Assembly: GCA_045533055.1 (NCBI GenBank)
Contig: JAZSHD010000255.1
Span: 1-15,144, forward strand
Length of the DNA stretch: 15,144 bases
Direction: 5' to 3'
From: SIG78 sp045533055
GTDB lineage: Bacteria; Verrucomicrobiota; Lentisphaeria; Victivallales; Victivallaceae
Made by a program: the position numbers and the translations under genes. Below the pieces are notes generated by a model, which ran no database searches, was not told the DNA's origin, and was given only the letters and a program-made list of their open reading frames with translations. The first letter of the stretch is position 1. Each line of letters opens with the position of its first letter. Shown here one piece after another: positions 1 through 8,545 of this stretch.

Positions 1-27
1 AAGGTTTGGAAAAAAGGGGTGGAGTTT

Positions 28-75
28 GAGGAGGGGAAAAAGGACCTTTCCTCAAAAGGTCTTTTTCCCCTCCTC
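28..75. terminator. palindromic terminator-like element, copy 1
   Basis: A near-perfect inverted repeat. The left arm, 28-49, has GAGGAGGGGAAAAA followed by GGACC. The right arm, 54-75, has GGTC followed by TTTTTCCCCTCCTC. The arms pair over about 20 bp with one bulged G and a short loop. The A5/T5 tracts flanking the GGACC/GGTC core give it the look of a bidirectional intrinsic terminator. It probably ends transcription of a gene left of the window and insulates uvrA. A second copy with nearly the same arms but a different loop lies at 13003-13051, so this is a dispersed element and not a one-off hairpin. Confidence 0.6.
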
Positions 76-125
76 AAGTCCCCCCTTATTGGGTACAGAG
101 CTAAACAATAAAATATCAGGCAAAT

Positions 126-2972
126 ATGGTCGACAACATAATAATCAAAGGTGCCAGTCAGCACAATCTTAAAAACATCAATGCGGTCATCCCCCGCAAC
201 AAGTTGGTGGTTATCACCGGCTTGTCCGGTTCGGGCAAAAGCTCGCTGGCGTTTGATACGCTCTACGCCGAAGGTCAGCGGCGATATGTAGAAAGTTTGT
301 CGGCATACGCCCGGATGTTCCTTGACCAGATGCAGAAGCCCAAGGTTGAGCATATCGAAGGGCTTTCGCCAGCTATTGCTATTGAACAGCGTTCAGCGGG
401 CAGCAATCCCCGTTCCACCGTGGCAACTGTTACCGAGATATACGACTATTTGCGTTTGCTCTACGCCCATGCCGGCACACCCCACTGCCCCAAGTGCGGC
501 AAAGAACTCAAGCGGCAATCGGCACAAGCCATAACCGATCAGATCATGGAGCTGCCGGAAGGCAAAAAACTGATGATCCTCTCTCCGGCAGTAGATGGCA
601 GAAAAGGCGAACACCGCGATATTATCGAAAAAATCCATACCGACGGTTTTCTCCGCTGCCGTATCGACGGCGAAATCATCACCATTGATAACCCCGAAGA
701 AATCAAACTTGCCAAAACCCTCCGCCACTATATAGATATCGTGGTGGATCGTCTGGTATCGGGCAATATGGATCGCTCCCGGGTCAACGACTCGGTGGAA
801 ACCGCTCTCAAACACGGCAACGGTATGCTGACATTGTTGGTGCAGAACCCAGCCAGCGGCGAGTGGGAAGAAACCAAATACAGCGAACACCTTGCCTGCG
901 TGGAGTGCAAAGTAAGTTTCGGCGAACTCCTGCCAAGAAATTTTTCGTTCAACAGCCCCTATGGAGCCTGCACTACCTGTAACGGTTTGGGTGTGCAAAT
1001 GGTCATGGCTGCCGAACTTGCCATACCCGACGACAGCAAATCAATCCGCAACGGAGCCATCCCCGGCTGGCGGCGGGGTCCCCGGCATTTGATAATGTAT
1101 TACAACATGCTGCTGCGGAAAATCGCCGAGTGGAAGAATATACCCAACATGCTGACCACACCTTTCCGGGATTTACCGAAAGATATAAAACATTTACTGC
1201 TTTACGGCAGCGGCGAAGAACATCTGGAATTCGATTATTATATAAGAGGCAAAAAGTTCCACTGGTCAAAACCCTTTGAAGGTATATTGGAAAATATGCG
1301 TCGCCGGATGGTGGAAACCGAAAGCGACTCGGTGCGGGAACGGCTGAAAAGCTATCTTGCTCCGCAAATCTGCCCGGCTTGTCACGGTGCAAGGCTCAAT
1401 CCGGTAAGTCTGGCGGTAACCGTAGGCGGGCTTTCCATTGATAAATTCAATGCGTTAAGTATAGCCGAAGCGGCAGAATTTCTCAATGATCTTGAGCTTG
1501 ATAAAGAAAAAAGCCAGATCGCCGAAGATGTGTTGCGGGAGATTCGCTCCCGGTTGAAATTTCTCTGCGATGTGGGATTGTCTTATCTCTCTCTTGACCG
1601 CTCTTCCGGCACACTTTCCGGCGGCGAAGCCCAACGCATCCGCCTTGCCACCCAGCTGGGTTCGGCTCTGGTGGGGGTTTTGTATATTCTGGACGAGCCA
1701 TCCATTGGTCTGCACCAGCGGGATAACGACCTGTTGATCGACACCTTGAAAAAGCTCCGGGATATCGGCAATACAGTGATCGTGGTGGAACACGACCTTG
1801 ATACCATCCGTTCAGCTGATTATGTTATGGATTTGGGCCCGGGTGCCGGTCGTGCCGGGGGCGAGATCGTTGCCGAAGGTTCGCCGGAAGAAGTGGCCAA
1901 AGTGGTCGGTTCGCCCACCGGGGATTATCTGGCAGGCAGAAAAAATATTCTTGTTCCAGCAAAACGATATCCGGGGAACGGCAAAAGCATCAAGCTCAAT
2001 GGCTGCTGCCACAACAATCTGAAAAATATCGATGTGGAGATCCCGCTGGGGACTTTTACTTGTGTTACCGGCGTATCCGGTTCGGGCAAAAGCTCGCTGG
2101 TCAACGAAATACTGGTGCGGGCACTGAATCAACAGCAGAAGATCATGGATCTGGTGCCCGGCAAACACGCAAGCATCGAAAATCTGGAGTTGATCGACAA
2201 AGCAATCATCATCGACCAGAGCCCCATCGGCAGAACGCCCCGCAGCAATGCGGCAACCTACATCGGGGCATTTGATATGATCCGCAAACTGATGGCGGAA
2301 ACTCCCGAAGCCAAGCTCCACGGCTACACGCCGGGGCGTTTCAGCTTCAACATGAAAGGCGGCCGGTGCGAAGAATGTAAAGGCGACGGCATCAAGAAAA
2401 TCGAAATGCAGTTTCTCTCCGACGTGTATGTGGAGTGCAGTGCCTGCGGCGGCAAGCGGTTCAATTCGGAAACGCTCAATGTGCGTTACAAAAAACACAA
2501 TATTGCCGAAATATTGGATATGACCGTAAACCAGGCGGTGGATTTCTTTGAAAATGTTCCGCCGTTAAAACGCAAACTTGCCACTTTGCAGGAAGTGGGC
2601 CTGGGGTATATCAAACTGGGTCAGCCCGCCACCACCTTATCCGGGGGCGAAGCTCAAAGGGTGAAGCTGGCCAGCGAACTCTGCCGGATCCCCCGGGGGC
2701 ATACCATGTATATATTGGACGAACCCACCACCGGCTTGCATCTGGCGGATGTGGATCAGCTTTTGAAAGTGCTGTTCAAACTCCGGGATATGGGCAACAG
2801 TGTGCTGGTTATCGAACATAATCTGGATGTGATCAAAACCGCTGACCATATTATTGATATAGGTCCGGAAGGCGGTTCGGCGGGCGGTGAGCTCATTGCC
2901 AGCGGCACGCCCGAAGCAGTGGCAAAAAGCCGTAAATCCCATACGGGGAGATATTTGAAGGAATACTTATAA
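126..2972 (+). CDS. uvrA: UvrA, excinuclease ABC subunit A
   Basis: DNA-damage recognition ATPase of nucleotide excision repair. In this family a dimer finds bulky lesions and loads UvrB. The protein is 948 residues, close to the roughly 940 of E. coli UvrA, and is full length. It has two ABC ATPase halves. Walker A motifs GLSGSGKS (32-39) and GVSGSGKS (649-656), signature motifs LSGGEAQR (497-504 and 838-845) and Walker B-type ILDEP (521-525, and again in the C-terminal half) are all intact. The C-terminal zinc module has Cys748, 751, 771 and 774. Another CxxC pair (CVEC, CTTC) lies in the N-terminal half. The start is the ATG after a weak CAGG at 117-120. A TAAAAT (109-114) could be its -10 box, but I see no convincing -35. 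The next gene begins one base after the stop, suggesting co-transcription. Confidence 0.98.
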   Translation: MVDNIIIKGASQHNLKNINAVIPRNKLVVITGLSGSGKSSLAFDTLYAEGQRRYVESLSAYARMFLDQMQKPKVEHIEGLSPAIAIEQRSAGSNPRSTVATVTEIYDYLRLLYAHAGTPHCPKCGKELKRQSAQAITDQIMELPEGKKLMILSPAVDGRKGEHRDIIEKIHTDGFLRCRIDGEIITIDNPEEIKLAKTLRHYIDIVVDRLVSGNMDRSRVNDSVETALKHGNGMLTLLVQNPASGEWEETKYSEHLACVECKVSFGELLPRNFSFNSPYGACTTCNGLGVQMVMAAELAIPDDSKSIRNGAIPGWRRGPRHLIMYYNMLLRKIAEWKNIPNMLTTPFRDLPKDIKHLLLYGSGEEHLEFDYYIRGKKFHWSKPFEGILENMRRRMVETESDSVRERLKSYLAPQICPACHGARLNPVSLAVTVGGLSIDKFNALSIAEAAEFLNDLELDKEKSQIAEDVLREIRSRLKFLCDVGLSYLSLDRSSGTLSGGEAQRIRLATQLGSALVGVLYILDEPSIGLHQRDNDLLIDTLKKLRDIGNTVIVVEHDLDTIRSADYVMDLGPGAGRAGGEIVAEGSPEEVAKVVGSPTGDYLAGRKNILVPAKRYPGNGKSIKLNGCCHNNLKNIDVEIPLGTFTCVTGVSGSGKSSLVNEILVRALNQQQKIMDLVPGKHASIENLELIDKAIIIDQSPIGRTPRSNAATYIGAFDMIRKLMAETPEAKLHGYTPGRFSFNMKGGRCEECKGDGIKKIEMQFLSDVYVECSACGGKRFNSETLNVRYKKHNIAEILDMTVNQAVDFFENVPPLKRKLATLQEVGLGYIKLGQPATTLSGGEAQRVKLASELCRIPRGHTMYILDEPTTGLHLADVDQLLKVLFKLRDMGNSVLVIEHNLDVIKTADHIIDIGPEGGSAGGELIASGTPEAVAKSRKSHTGRYLKEYL

Positions 2973-2973
2973 C

Positions 2974-3894
2974 ATGAATGTAGCATATCAGACTTTTCTG
3001 GCAATATTGGAAACTTTTATTGCCTTCGGCATCGGTGCATTCCTGACCCGGAAAAAAATCATAGATAAAAACGGCATCCAGCAGTTATCCAACCTGACAC
3101 TGGATATACTTTTCCCTTTGATGACCATCGGCAGCATTACCCGCAACTTCAAAGCCGACCAGCTGCTGGGCACCTGGATACTGCCGGTAATGGGGTTTGC
3201 CATAATGGCATTCGGTATGCTTCTGGGCAAATTTTTCAGCCGTTTTATGCGGTATGGCACTAAAGAACGCAAAGCGATGTTTCAGCACTTTTGCACCTGC
3301 AACAATTATCTTTTTCTGCCGCTGATCGTGCTGGATAATTTGTGGGGCGATAAATATGTAAGCTTGCTGCTGTTGATGAATATCGGTTCCACCATCGGTT
3401 TCTGGACATTGGGGATCGCAGCATTCGGCGGCAGTACCCGCAAAGAAACTTTGAAAAACATCTTTTCGGTCAACCTTTATGCAGTAGTTATAGCGTTGGC
3501 ACTGGTAGCGTTCAACATCCAGCTGCCCACTGTGCTTGCCAAGGTGTGCAACACCATGGGCAACGCCGCATTGCCGCTGGTGCTGATCGGCATCGGGGCA
3601 GCTATCTACAACAGTGCGGGCAAACTGACCAGCCACTTGTTCGATATATTTTACTTGAGCGTGGTGCGGCTGATTCTGCTGCCGATAGCAATTATACTGC
3701 TTTTGAAACTTTTGCCCATACCCGAAGATATATTCCGGGTGCTGGCAGTGGTATCCCTTATGCCGGTATCGTCCAGTTCAGTGCTGGTGGCACGCCGTTA
3801 CGGCGGCGATATAGATTTGGCAAGTCAGGCGATCATAATAACCACAGTGCTGTCGATCGTTACGGCACCGCTGCTGCTGCGATTCTTATTATAA
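2974..3894 (+). CDS. AEC-family (auxin efflux carrier-like) permease
   Basis: Inner-membrane transporter of the AEC family (Mem_trans fold). Bacterial members move small organic anions such as malate or export other metabolites; the substrate here cannot be told. The protein has 306 residues, usual for the family, and is almost wholly hydrophobic, with alternating helices from residue 8 to the last residues (FLL). Features fitting the family are the N-terminal FGIGAFLTRKKIIDKNG segment followed by LSNLTLDILFPLMTI, and a C-terminal half with VVSLMPVSSSSVLVARRYGGD. Its ATG lies one base after the uvrA stop, so translation is probably coupled. No functional link to DNA repair is evident. Its stop codon is one base from that of the convergent LRR gene, which leaves no room for a dedicated terminator. 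Confidence 0.85.
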   Translation: MNVAYQTFLAILETFIAFGIGAFLTRKKIIDKNGIQQLSNLTLDILFPLMTIGSITRNFKADQLLGTWILPVMGFAIMAFGMLLGKFFSRFMRYGTKERKAMFQHFCTCNNYLFLPLIVLDNLWGDKYVSLLLLMNIGSTIGFWTLGIAAFGGSTRKETLKNIFSVNLYAVVIALALVAFNIQLPTVLAKVCNTMGNAALPLVLIGIGAAIYNSAGKLTSHLFDIFYLSVVRLILLPIAIILLLKLLPIPEDIFRVLAVVSLMPVSSSSVLVARRYGGDIDLASQAIIITTVLSIVTAPLLLRFLL

Positions 3895-3895
3895 C

Positions 3896-5422
3896 TCATT
3901 TTCCGGGTACGGGGGCCCACATTTTTTTCACTTTTTTCTCGAAAGCGTTTTCTGCCAAATTCAGTGACTTATCCGGCAAAACAGCTTTCACAAGGCTTCT
4001 GCAGGGAACAAAAGCCTTCTCTCCGATGAACTCAACTGTTGCCGGGATCGTGATACTTTTTACGGCGTGGCATCCGGCAAATCCCCCTCCGCCTATATGC
4101 TTCAGAGTCTTCCCTAAAGTTATACTGGCAGCATTTTCGCAATTTTGAAATGCACTGTGTTCAATGCGTTTCACTGAATTTGGTATATCGATCTCCTTGA
4201 GGCTCAAGCATCCCATAAAGGCTTCCACACCTATTTTTTCCAGGCCGCTTGAAAATTTAACACCAAGTAAATTTTTGCAGTCGGCAAATGCTCTTCTGGC
4301 AACAGATTTTACACTGCGTGGAAAAGTATAATACCCGGAAAGAGTTGGTGGAGCATAAAGTATTTTTTTATCTTTACGGGCAAACAGAACTCCCCGCCGG
4401 TCGGTATAAAACAACTTGTTTCCATTCTGAACTTTTACCGAAGATATTTTGAAAAAAGCTGATTCGCCAATATGCTCCACGGTGGCAGGAATGGTTATTT
4501 GCTTGAGATTTTCACATCCGGCAAAAGCAAAGTGACCGATTTCTTTGAGATTTTTACTTAACTGCAATTCACTCAAGTTGTTGCAATCAACAAAAGCTCC
4601 CTGATGCAGATGAGTTACGCTGTTCGGCATTGATACTTTTTTCAGATTCGGGCAGCGGCTGAAGGCGTCAAACCCGATTTTCTGCACACCATGCGGAATA
4701 GTAACTTCAGTCAAATTTTCGCACCTGCCGAACGCACTCCTTGCAATGACTTTTACATTATTCGGAACCACATAGTGTCCGGCAAGTGAGGGCGGAGCCT
4801 GCAAAAGATGTTTTGCCCTGCCATTGATCAACACACCATGTTTATCAGTATAAAAGACCTTATTTGCCGGATCCACCCGCAATGAGCGTACAAGATAAAA
4901 TGCACCTTTTCCGATCTGGGTCGTACTGGCAGAAATAAAAACTTCAGCAAGTCTGCTGCATCCGGAAAAAACATATAAGCTGATGCGTTTGACATTTTTG
5001 CCCATAACCACTTCGGTCAGATTAACGCAATCTACAAATGCCCCCTGATCAATCTCAAGCACACTGTCAGGAATAACCACTTTTTTCAAACTTGCACAGC
5101 GTCCGAAAGCATCAAAACCAATTCTGGTAACACTATTGGGAATAACGATATGACTTAATTTAGTGCAATGATTGAATGCTTCTCTCCCGATTTGCGTAAC
5201 ACCTTGCGGAATTGAATATGTTGTAACATCCGATGGAGATTTCAACAATGTTTTTTTATCTTCGCTGAATTGAAATCCCAGTAATTCATCCTGTTCTATC
5301 TGCTTAAGATCAAGCGGTAAAGCTGCCATGCTCTTGTAACCGCACACACCGCAGCAGGCAATCAAAAATATTGCAAGCATACGAAATATATTACTGTTTC
5401 TGCTCACCCAATCCCCCCACAT
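3896..5422 (-). CDS. BspA-like leucine-rich repeat (LRR_5) exported protein
   Basis: Surface or secreted protein of the BspA/TpLRR type, a family often involved in adhesion or protein binding; the ligand is unknown. From the ATG at 5422 it has 508 residues. A GTG at 5407 with GGGGGG five bases upstream is an equally good start and gives a cleaner signal peptide. The hydrophobic segment MLAIFLIACCGVCG (15-28) contains a possible lipobox LIAC (20-23), so it may be a lipoprotein. The rest is repeats of about 23 residues, for example IPNSVTRIGFDAFGRCASL. The whole body is three modules of exactly 148 residues (about 48-195, 196-343 and 344-491). Modules 2 and 3 open with an FYTD..GVL..-type hairpin followed by five LRRs; the equivalent N-terminal segment of module 1 is more diverged. 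The terminal residues (KKMWAPVPGK) are non-repetitive. A clear promoter lies upstream (5460-5488). Confidence 0.88.
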   Translation of the reverse strand: MWGDWVSRNSNIFRMLAIFLIACCGVCGYKSMAALPLDLKQIEQDELLGFQFSEDKKTLLKSPSDVTTYSIPQGVTQIGREAFNHCTKLSHIVIPNSVTRIGFDAFGRCASLKKVVIPDSVLEIDQGAFVDCVNLTEVVMGKNVKRISLYVFSGCSRLAEVFISASTTQIGKGAFYLVRSLRVDPANKVFYTDKHGVLINGRAKHLLQAPPSLAGHYVVPNNVKVIARSAFGRCENLTEVTIPHGVQKIGFDAFSRCPNLKKVSMPNSVTHLHQGAFVDCNNLSELQLSKNLKEIGHFAFAGCENLKQITIPATVEHIGESAFFKISSVKVQNGNKLFYTDRRGVLFARKDKKILYAPPTLSGYYTFPRSVKSVARRAFADCKNLLGVKFSSGLEKIGVEAFMGCLSLKEIDIPNSVKRIEHSAFQNCENAASITLGKTLKHIGGGGFAGCHAVKSITIPATVEFIGEKAFVPCRSLVKAVLPDKSLNLAENAFEKKVKKMWAPVPGK

Positions 5423-5459
5423 TGCCAGAAAAATATTTTCAAATACTCCACATTACCGT

Positions 5460-5488
5460 AATATAAATCACTGAAAATATTTTTTCAA
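5460..5488 (-). promoter_or_regulatory. sigma-70-type promoter of the LRR protein gene
   Basis: Read on the minus strand, TTGAAA (5483-5488) and TATATT (5460-5465) are separated by exactly 17 bp, each matching the consensus at 5 of 6 positions. The predicted transcript starts near 5453, about 30 bases before the ATG or 45 before the alternative GTG. The surrounding DNA is AT-rich. It lies just beyond the terminator that ends the upstream phosphoesterase operon, so the LRR gene is an independent transcription unit. Confidence 0.6.
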
Positions 5489-5498
5489 ATAAAAAGAC

Positions 5499-5532
5499 AA
5501 AAAAAATCCGGCACTACTGCCGGATTTTTTTT
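5499..5532 (-). terminator. intrinsic terminator of the symporter-esterase-phosphoesterase operon
   Basis: Perfect hairpin: AATCCGGCA (5505-5513), loop CTAC, TGCCGGATT (5518-5526), flanked by A8 and T8 tracts. It lies eight bases past the phosphoesterase stop and has a U-run on either strand, so it could act in both directions. In context it ends the minus-strand operon before the LRR gene promoter. Confidence 0.88.
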
Positions 5533-5540
5533 ACGGGAGC

Positions 5541-7253
5541 TTAATATTCGTAATAGGCGAATTCTTCGCTGCGTTTGACTTCTTCCACCACGCCTTCAGG
5601 AGTAATGGTTACGCAGTCAAACTCGTTCTGATAGCGGTCACGGCTGTGAACGGTCAGGCACTTGTCGCTTACTTCCACATCAATAGAGGTAAACTGCATA
5701 TTATCGCCCAGTTTACCGGTCGGACCTCCGGTAATAACTACCGGGAAGTTGTAATTCACTCCCAGCGGGGGCAGACCTCCCCCCAGGAAATCTTCAAACT
5801 TCAGCATGCTGTAACAGGCGTTTTTCAGCGGAATACTACGGAAGGGTCTATGAACATGACCGCCCAGCCACAAATGAATCTTCAATTGCGGATTTTCGCC
5901 TTTCAAAACCGGGTCTATCACCTGCCGCACATGATTGGGCATATATTCTCTTCCGTCGCCAACTGGAATACCGTGTGCCAACACAATGCGGTATTTGGCA
6001 TCGCGGCACATCGGCAGATTTATTGCATTTTTAAGCCACTTGGCTTCAGCAGCAAGGTAGGGCTCAAAGTCATGATACTGACGGGTGGAAGGCGGAGCCT
6101 GACGCGGATGGTCATCGCAAAAATCCAGCACGATAAAGCATACATCGCCCCAGCGGAACATGTAGTACGCTTCTCTGCCGGGATCCGGTGCGGTAAAATA
6201 TTCAAAGAAGCGGTTGGAATCTTTACCGTAAATCTCGTGATTGCCGCGAACCATCACCAGCGGCAGATGGTTTTCGGTTATCTCCCGGTACGGCACAATA
6301 AATTCATCCATTACCGACAAATCATAATCAGTAGTCCAGAACAAGTCACCGCAAAAAGCCATAAAGTCCGGTTTGAATGTGTTATTCTTACCAACCAAAC
6401 CTTCCAGAAAAGCTCTGCGTGTAGCCGGATTCTGCAAATCAGCAGTTACCGAAAAACGGAAATCCCCCTTCGCTGGAGCCGTCTTAAATGTATCAATTTC
6501 AAAAGGGAACTCTTCCAAAGCCCGGCAATCGTCGATCAAAACAGCCTGATACTCGTAAACTTTTCCCGGTTCAAGGTCAGTCAGGCGAATATGATGGACT
6601 GCCCGGTCGTGGCGAGCCTGTCCGCCGAGGTTATCATAAACCCGAGTCCACTCTTTTGTACCCTGCAAACGGTAATCTACTGCCGCCGGAGTTTTGCGGT
6701 TGGCGGTAAAAATTACAGAAATAGCGTTATACTCCGCATCAGGATAGCTGATAAACGGCTTATATTTCATGGTCAGCGTTTCCGGTACTTCCATGATCTT
6801 ACAGGCTGTCGTCATAAAGGTTCCACCACCGAAGATTTCAAACACCAACTGATTGCGGCCTTTTTTGTAATTGATTTCCTGCAAGTGATTATCCGGTCGG
6901 ACCGGAGCTTCGCTGTTGGCACAAACCCGGGCATCCAGCTTTATGGAACCATTGAAATACAATGCCCATCGCCAGTCGGCAGCAACCCCCAGCAGCAGCG
7001 AACCGTCGCAATCTGCCGTAAAATCAGCGGTCAATATGGTACGTGCCAGTGTTGCGGGGCGCGGCTTGATGATTTCATACATATCAAGCATACCGCTTTC
7101 GGCAAACTTGAACTCCACGCCATTAACAGTACGGCCATCAGGCAAAACAATAGTTTCATCAATAAACCCCTTGATATCGTCCAGCACATCGGGTATATCC
7201 GGAGCGGCAAAATACTTCCACTGCCAGTTGGCAGTATTTTCTCTGTAACTCAT
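5541..7253 (-). CDS. purple-acid-phosphatase-like metallophosphoesterase with N-terminal sandwich domain
   Basis: Binuclear-metal phosphoesterase of the calcineurin superfamily, 570 residues, with no signal peptide and so probably cytoplasmic. Residues 1-160 look like a beta-sandwich (ADWRWALYFNG, then NQLVFEIFGGG). Residues about 168-258 resemble the fibronectin-III-like N-terminal domain of purple acid phosphatases (LTDLEPGKVYEYQA). The catalytic domain follows: D272 in block I (ADLQN), GD at 302-303 (CGDLFW), GNHE 337-340, H427 (LAHG) and GHVH 465-468. Block I has Gln where many superfamily enzymes have His (DxH). The pattern is closest to purple acid phosphatases or related phosphodiesterases; the substrate is unknown. 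The start ATG has AGG-rich sequence just upstream (AAAGGTCAGGATT). It lies 14 bases after the esterase gene and is the last gene of the operon, followed by a strong terminator. Confidence 0.8.
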   Translation of the reverse strand: MSYRENTANWQWKYFAAPDIPDVLDDIKGFIDETIVLPDGRTVNGVEFKFAESGMLDMYEIIKPRPATLARTILTADFTADCDGSLLLGVAADWRWALYFNGSIKLDARVCANSEAPVRPDNHLQEINYKKGRNQLVFEIFGGGTFMTTACKIMEVPETLTMKYKPFISYPDAEYNAISVIFTANRKTPAAVDYRLQGTKEWTRVYDNLGGQARHDRAVHHIRLTDLEPGKVYEYQAVLIDDCRALEEFPFEIDTFKTAPAKGDFRFSVTADLQNPATRRAFLEGLVGKNNTFKPDFMAFCGDLFWTTDYDLSVMDEFIVPYREITENHLPLVMVRGNHEIYGKDSNRFFEYFTAPDPGREAYYMFRWGDVCFIVLDFCDDHPRQAPPSTRQYHDFEPYLAAEAKWLKNAINLPMCRDAKYRIVLAHGIPVGDGREYMPNHVRQVIDPVLKGENPQLKIHLWLGGHVHRPFRSIPLKNACYSMLKFEDFLGGGLPPLGVNYNFPVVITGGPTGKLGDNMQFTSIDVEVSDKCLTVHSRDRYQNEFDCVTITPEGVVEEVKRSEEFAYYEY

Positions 7254-7267
7254 AATCCTGACCTTTC

Positions 7268-8524
7268 TTAAAGCTTGTTCTCAATAAATTTTAACAAAGC
7301 ATCCCAGTTTTCGGGCATAAAATCGTGTTCACCATTACGCAGATAGTAACCGATATTACCCTCGCCGATAAGTTTTCCGCAAGGTGGGTAACTGCTGTTT
7401 TCCAAACCTTTTTTACCATAAATATTCCATGCCGGACTTGCCAGCACGCCGGAGAGATATTCCCCTTCCGGATCGGCGTAAACATCGTTGGAAGCACTGG
7501 CTATATAGAGCAGCCGCGGAGCAATGGCTGCCATGAGAAAGTGCTGATCCACCGGGTATTCCAGATCCCGGCCGGCATACTTCTGAAATTCAGTACTAAA
7601 CCACCGCTTGTTCCAGACATTGAGCCACGCAAAGTCTTCGCCGTAGTAGCGGTGGCTCAATTTAGCTCCGCAAGTACCCGAGCAGTTGGAAACTGTAAGC
7701 CAGATACGCTCATCATTAGCCCCCGCCCACAATGCGGTCTTACCCAAGCGGGAGTGACCATGCACCACCACATGCTCCATATCGATCTCATCTTGCGTGC
7801 TCAAGCAATCCAACGCCCGCATGATGCCCCATGCCCAGGCACTGATGGAGCCGGTGTTGCGATCAGAGCTGTTCCACTCTTCCGTCGAATAAAACAAACG
7901 CAATATACTGGTTGCAAACCCATCCGGGTTATCAAAGAAAATGTCCTGGTAGCAGATGGTTGCAGCGGCAAATCCGTGCTGAAGAACCTTTTCAAACTCC
8001 CAGCGGTAGGCTTTTATGCCCCGCTGACTTTCATCGGCACGGTGGTCGTCGTAGCGAATAGTCCAGCTTTGAGGTGCACGCTCAAAAGGTTTGAAAGTCA
8101 CCTCCGGATCCCCGCTCGTGGCAATGTTGCCCAAAAAGTTCAATCCGAAGATCACCGGCACTTTGCCCTGCCGGTTCGCTGGTATGTAAAGCAGCATTGG
8201 CATAATATGCTCTTTACCGTTATTCCGGCAAACAATATCGATTTCCCGGCGGATCGCCAAGTCGTTGAATGCAGAACCTTCTTTACGCAGTACAAACTCC
8301 AGTTTTTCGCACATGGGGGGGATAACGCCATACATGGAACGCTTGAATTCATCCAGCAAATGGGGGCGAATATCCCACTCAAACTCTTCAACCGGAGTAT
8401 CTGCAGTTACCGGCAGCGGCGGAACGGTATACTCCGGAACTTTATCACTGTCCAAATTCATAGCATCTGCCACCGCCTGGATCTCCGGCGGCAGATTTTC
8501 GTGGGCAAAGCGTTTTTCTTTCAT
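7268..8524 (-). CDS. CE15-like (glucuronoyl esterase family) alpha/beta-hydrolase
   Basis: Probable carbohydrate esterase. The family hydrolyses methyl or lignin esters of 4-O-methyl-glucuronic acid on xylan. The protein has 418 residues. The nucleophile motif GHSRLGKTALWAGA puts the serine at 258, in the G-x-S-R-x-G-K context that marks CE15. The conserved block IAPRLLYIASASNDVYADPEGEYLS (334-358) follows, with candidate acidic residues, and the catalytic His is probably H400 (GEHDFMPENW). There is no signal peptide: the N-terminus is charged (MKEKRFAHENLPPEIQ), so it appears cytoplasmic. That is odd for an enzyme acting on polymer, and suggests it works on imported oligosaccharides or another ester. 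It starts 21 bases after the symporter stop; the nearest Shine-Dalgarno-like AAAGG is rather far from the ATG, so coupling is likely. It could also be a more distant, unassigned alpha/beta-hydrolase. Confidence 0.8.
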   Translation of the reverse strand: MKEKRFAHENLPPEIQAVADAMNLDSDKVPEYTVPPLPVTADTPVEEFEWDIRPHLLDEFKRSMYGVIPPMCEKLEFVLRKEGSAFNDLAIRREIDIVCRNNGKEHIMPMLLYIPANRQGKVPVIFGLNFLGNIATSGDPEVTFKPFERAPQSWTIRYDDHRADESQRGIKAYRWEFEKVLQHGFAAATICYQDIFFDNPDGFATSILRLFYSTEEWNSSDRNTGSISAWAWGIMRALDCLSTQDEIDMEHVVVHGHSRLGKTALWAGANDERIWLTVSNCSGTCGAKLSHRYYGEDFAWLNVWNKRWFSTEFQKYAGRDLEYPVDQHFLMAAIAPRLLYIASASNDVYADPEGEYLSGVLASPAWNIYGKKGLENSSYPPCGKLIGEGNIGYYLRNGEHDFMPENWDALLKFIENKL

Positions 8525-8545
8525 GACCAGATTACAACCTTTTAC

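Noticed and set aside
3546..4148. A 200-codon plus-strand frame spanning the permease and LRR gene ends
   Set aside because: It is out of frame with the well-supported permease and antisense to the LRR gene; the product has no family features.
5646..7271. A 541-codon plus-strand open frame antisense to the phosphoesterase gene
   Set aside because: Same reason: low-complexity antisense translation with no start signal, lying over a gene with intact metal-binding motifs.
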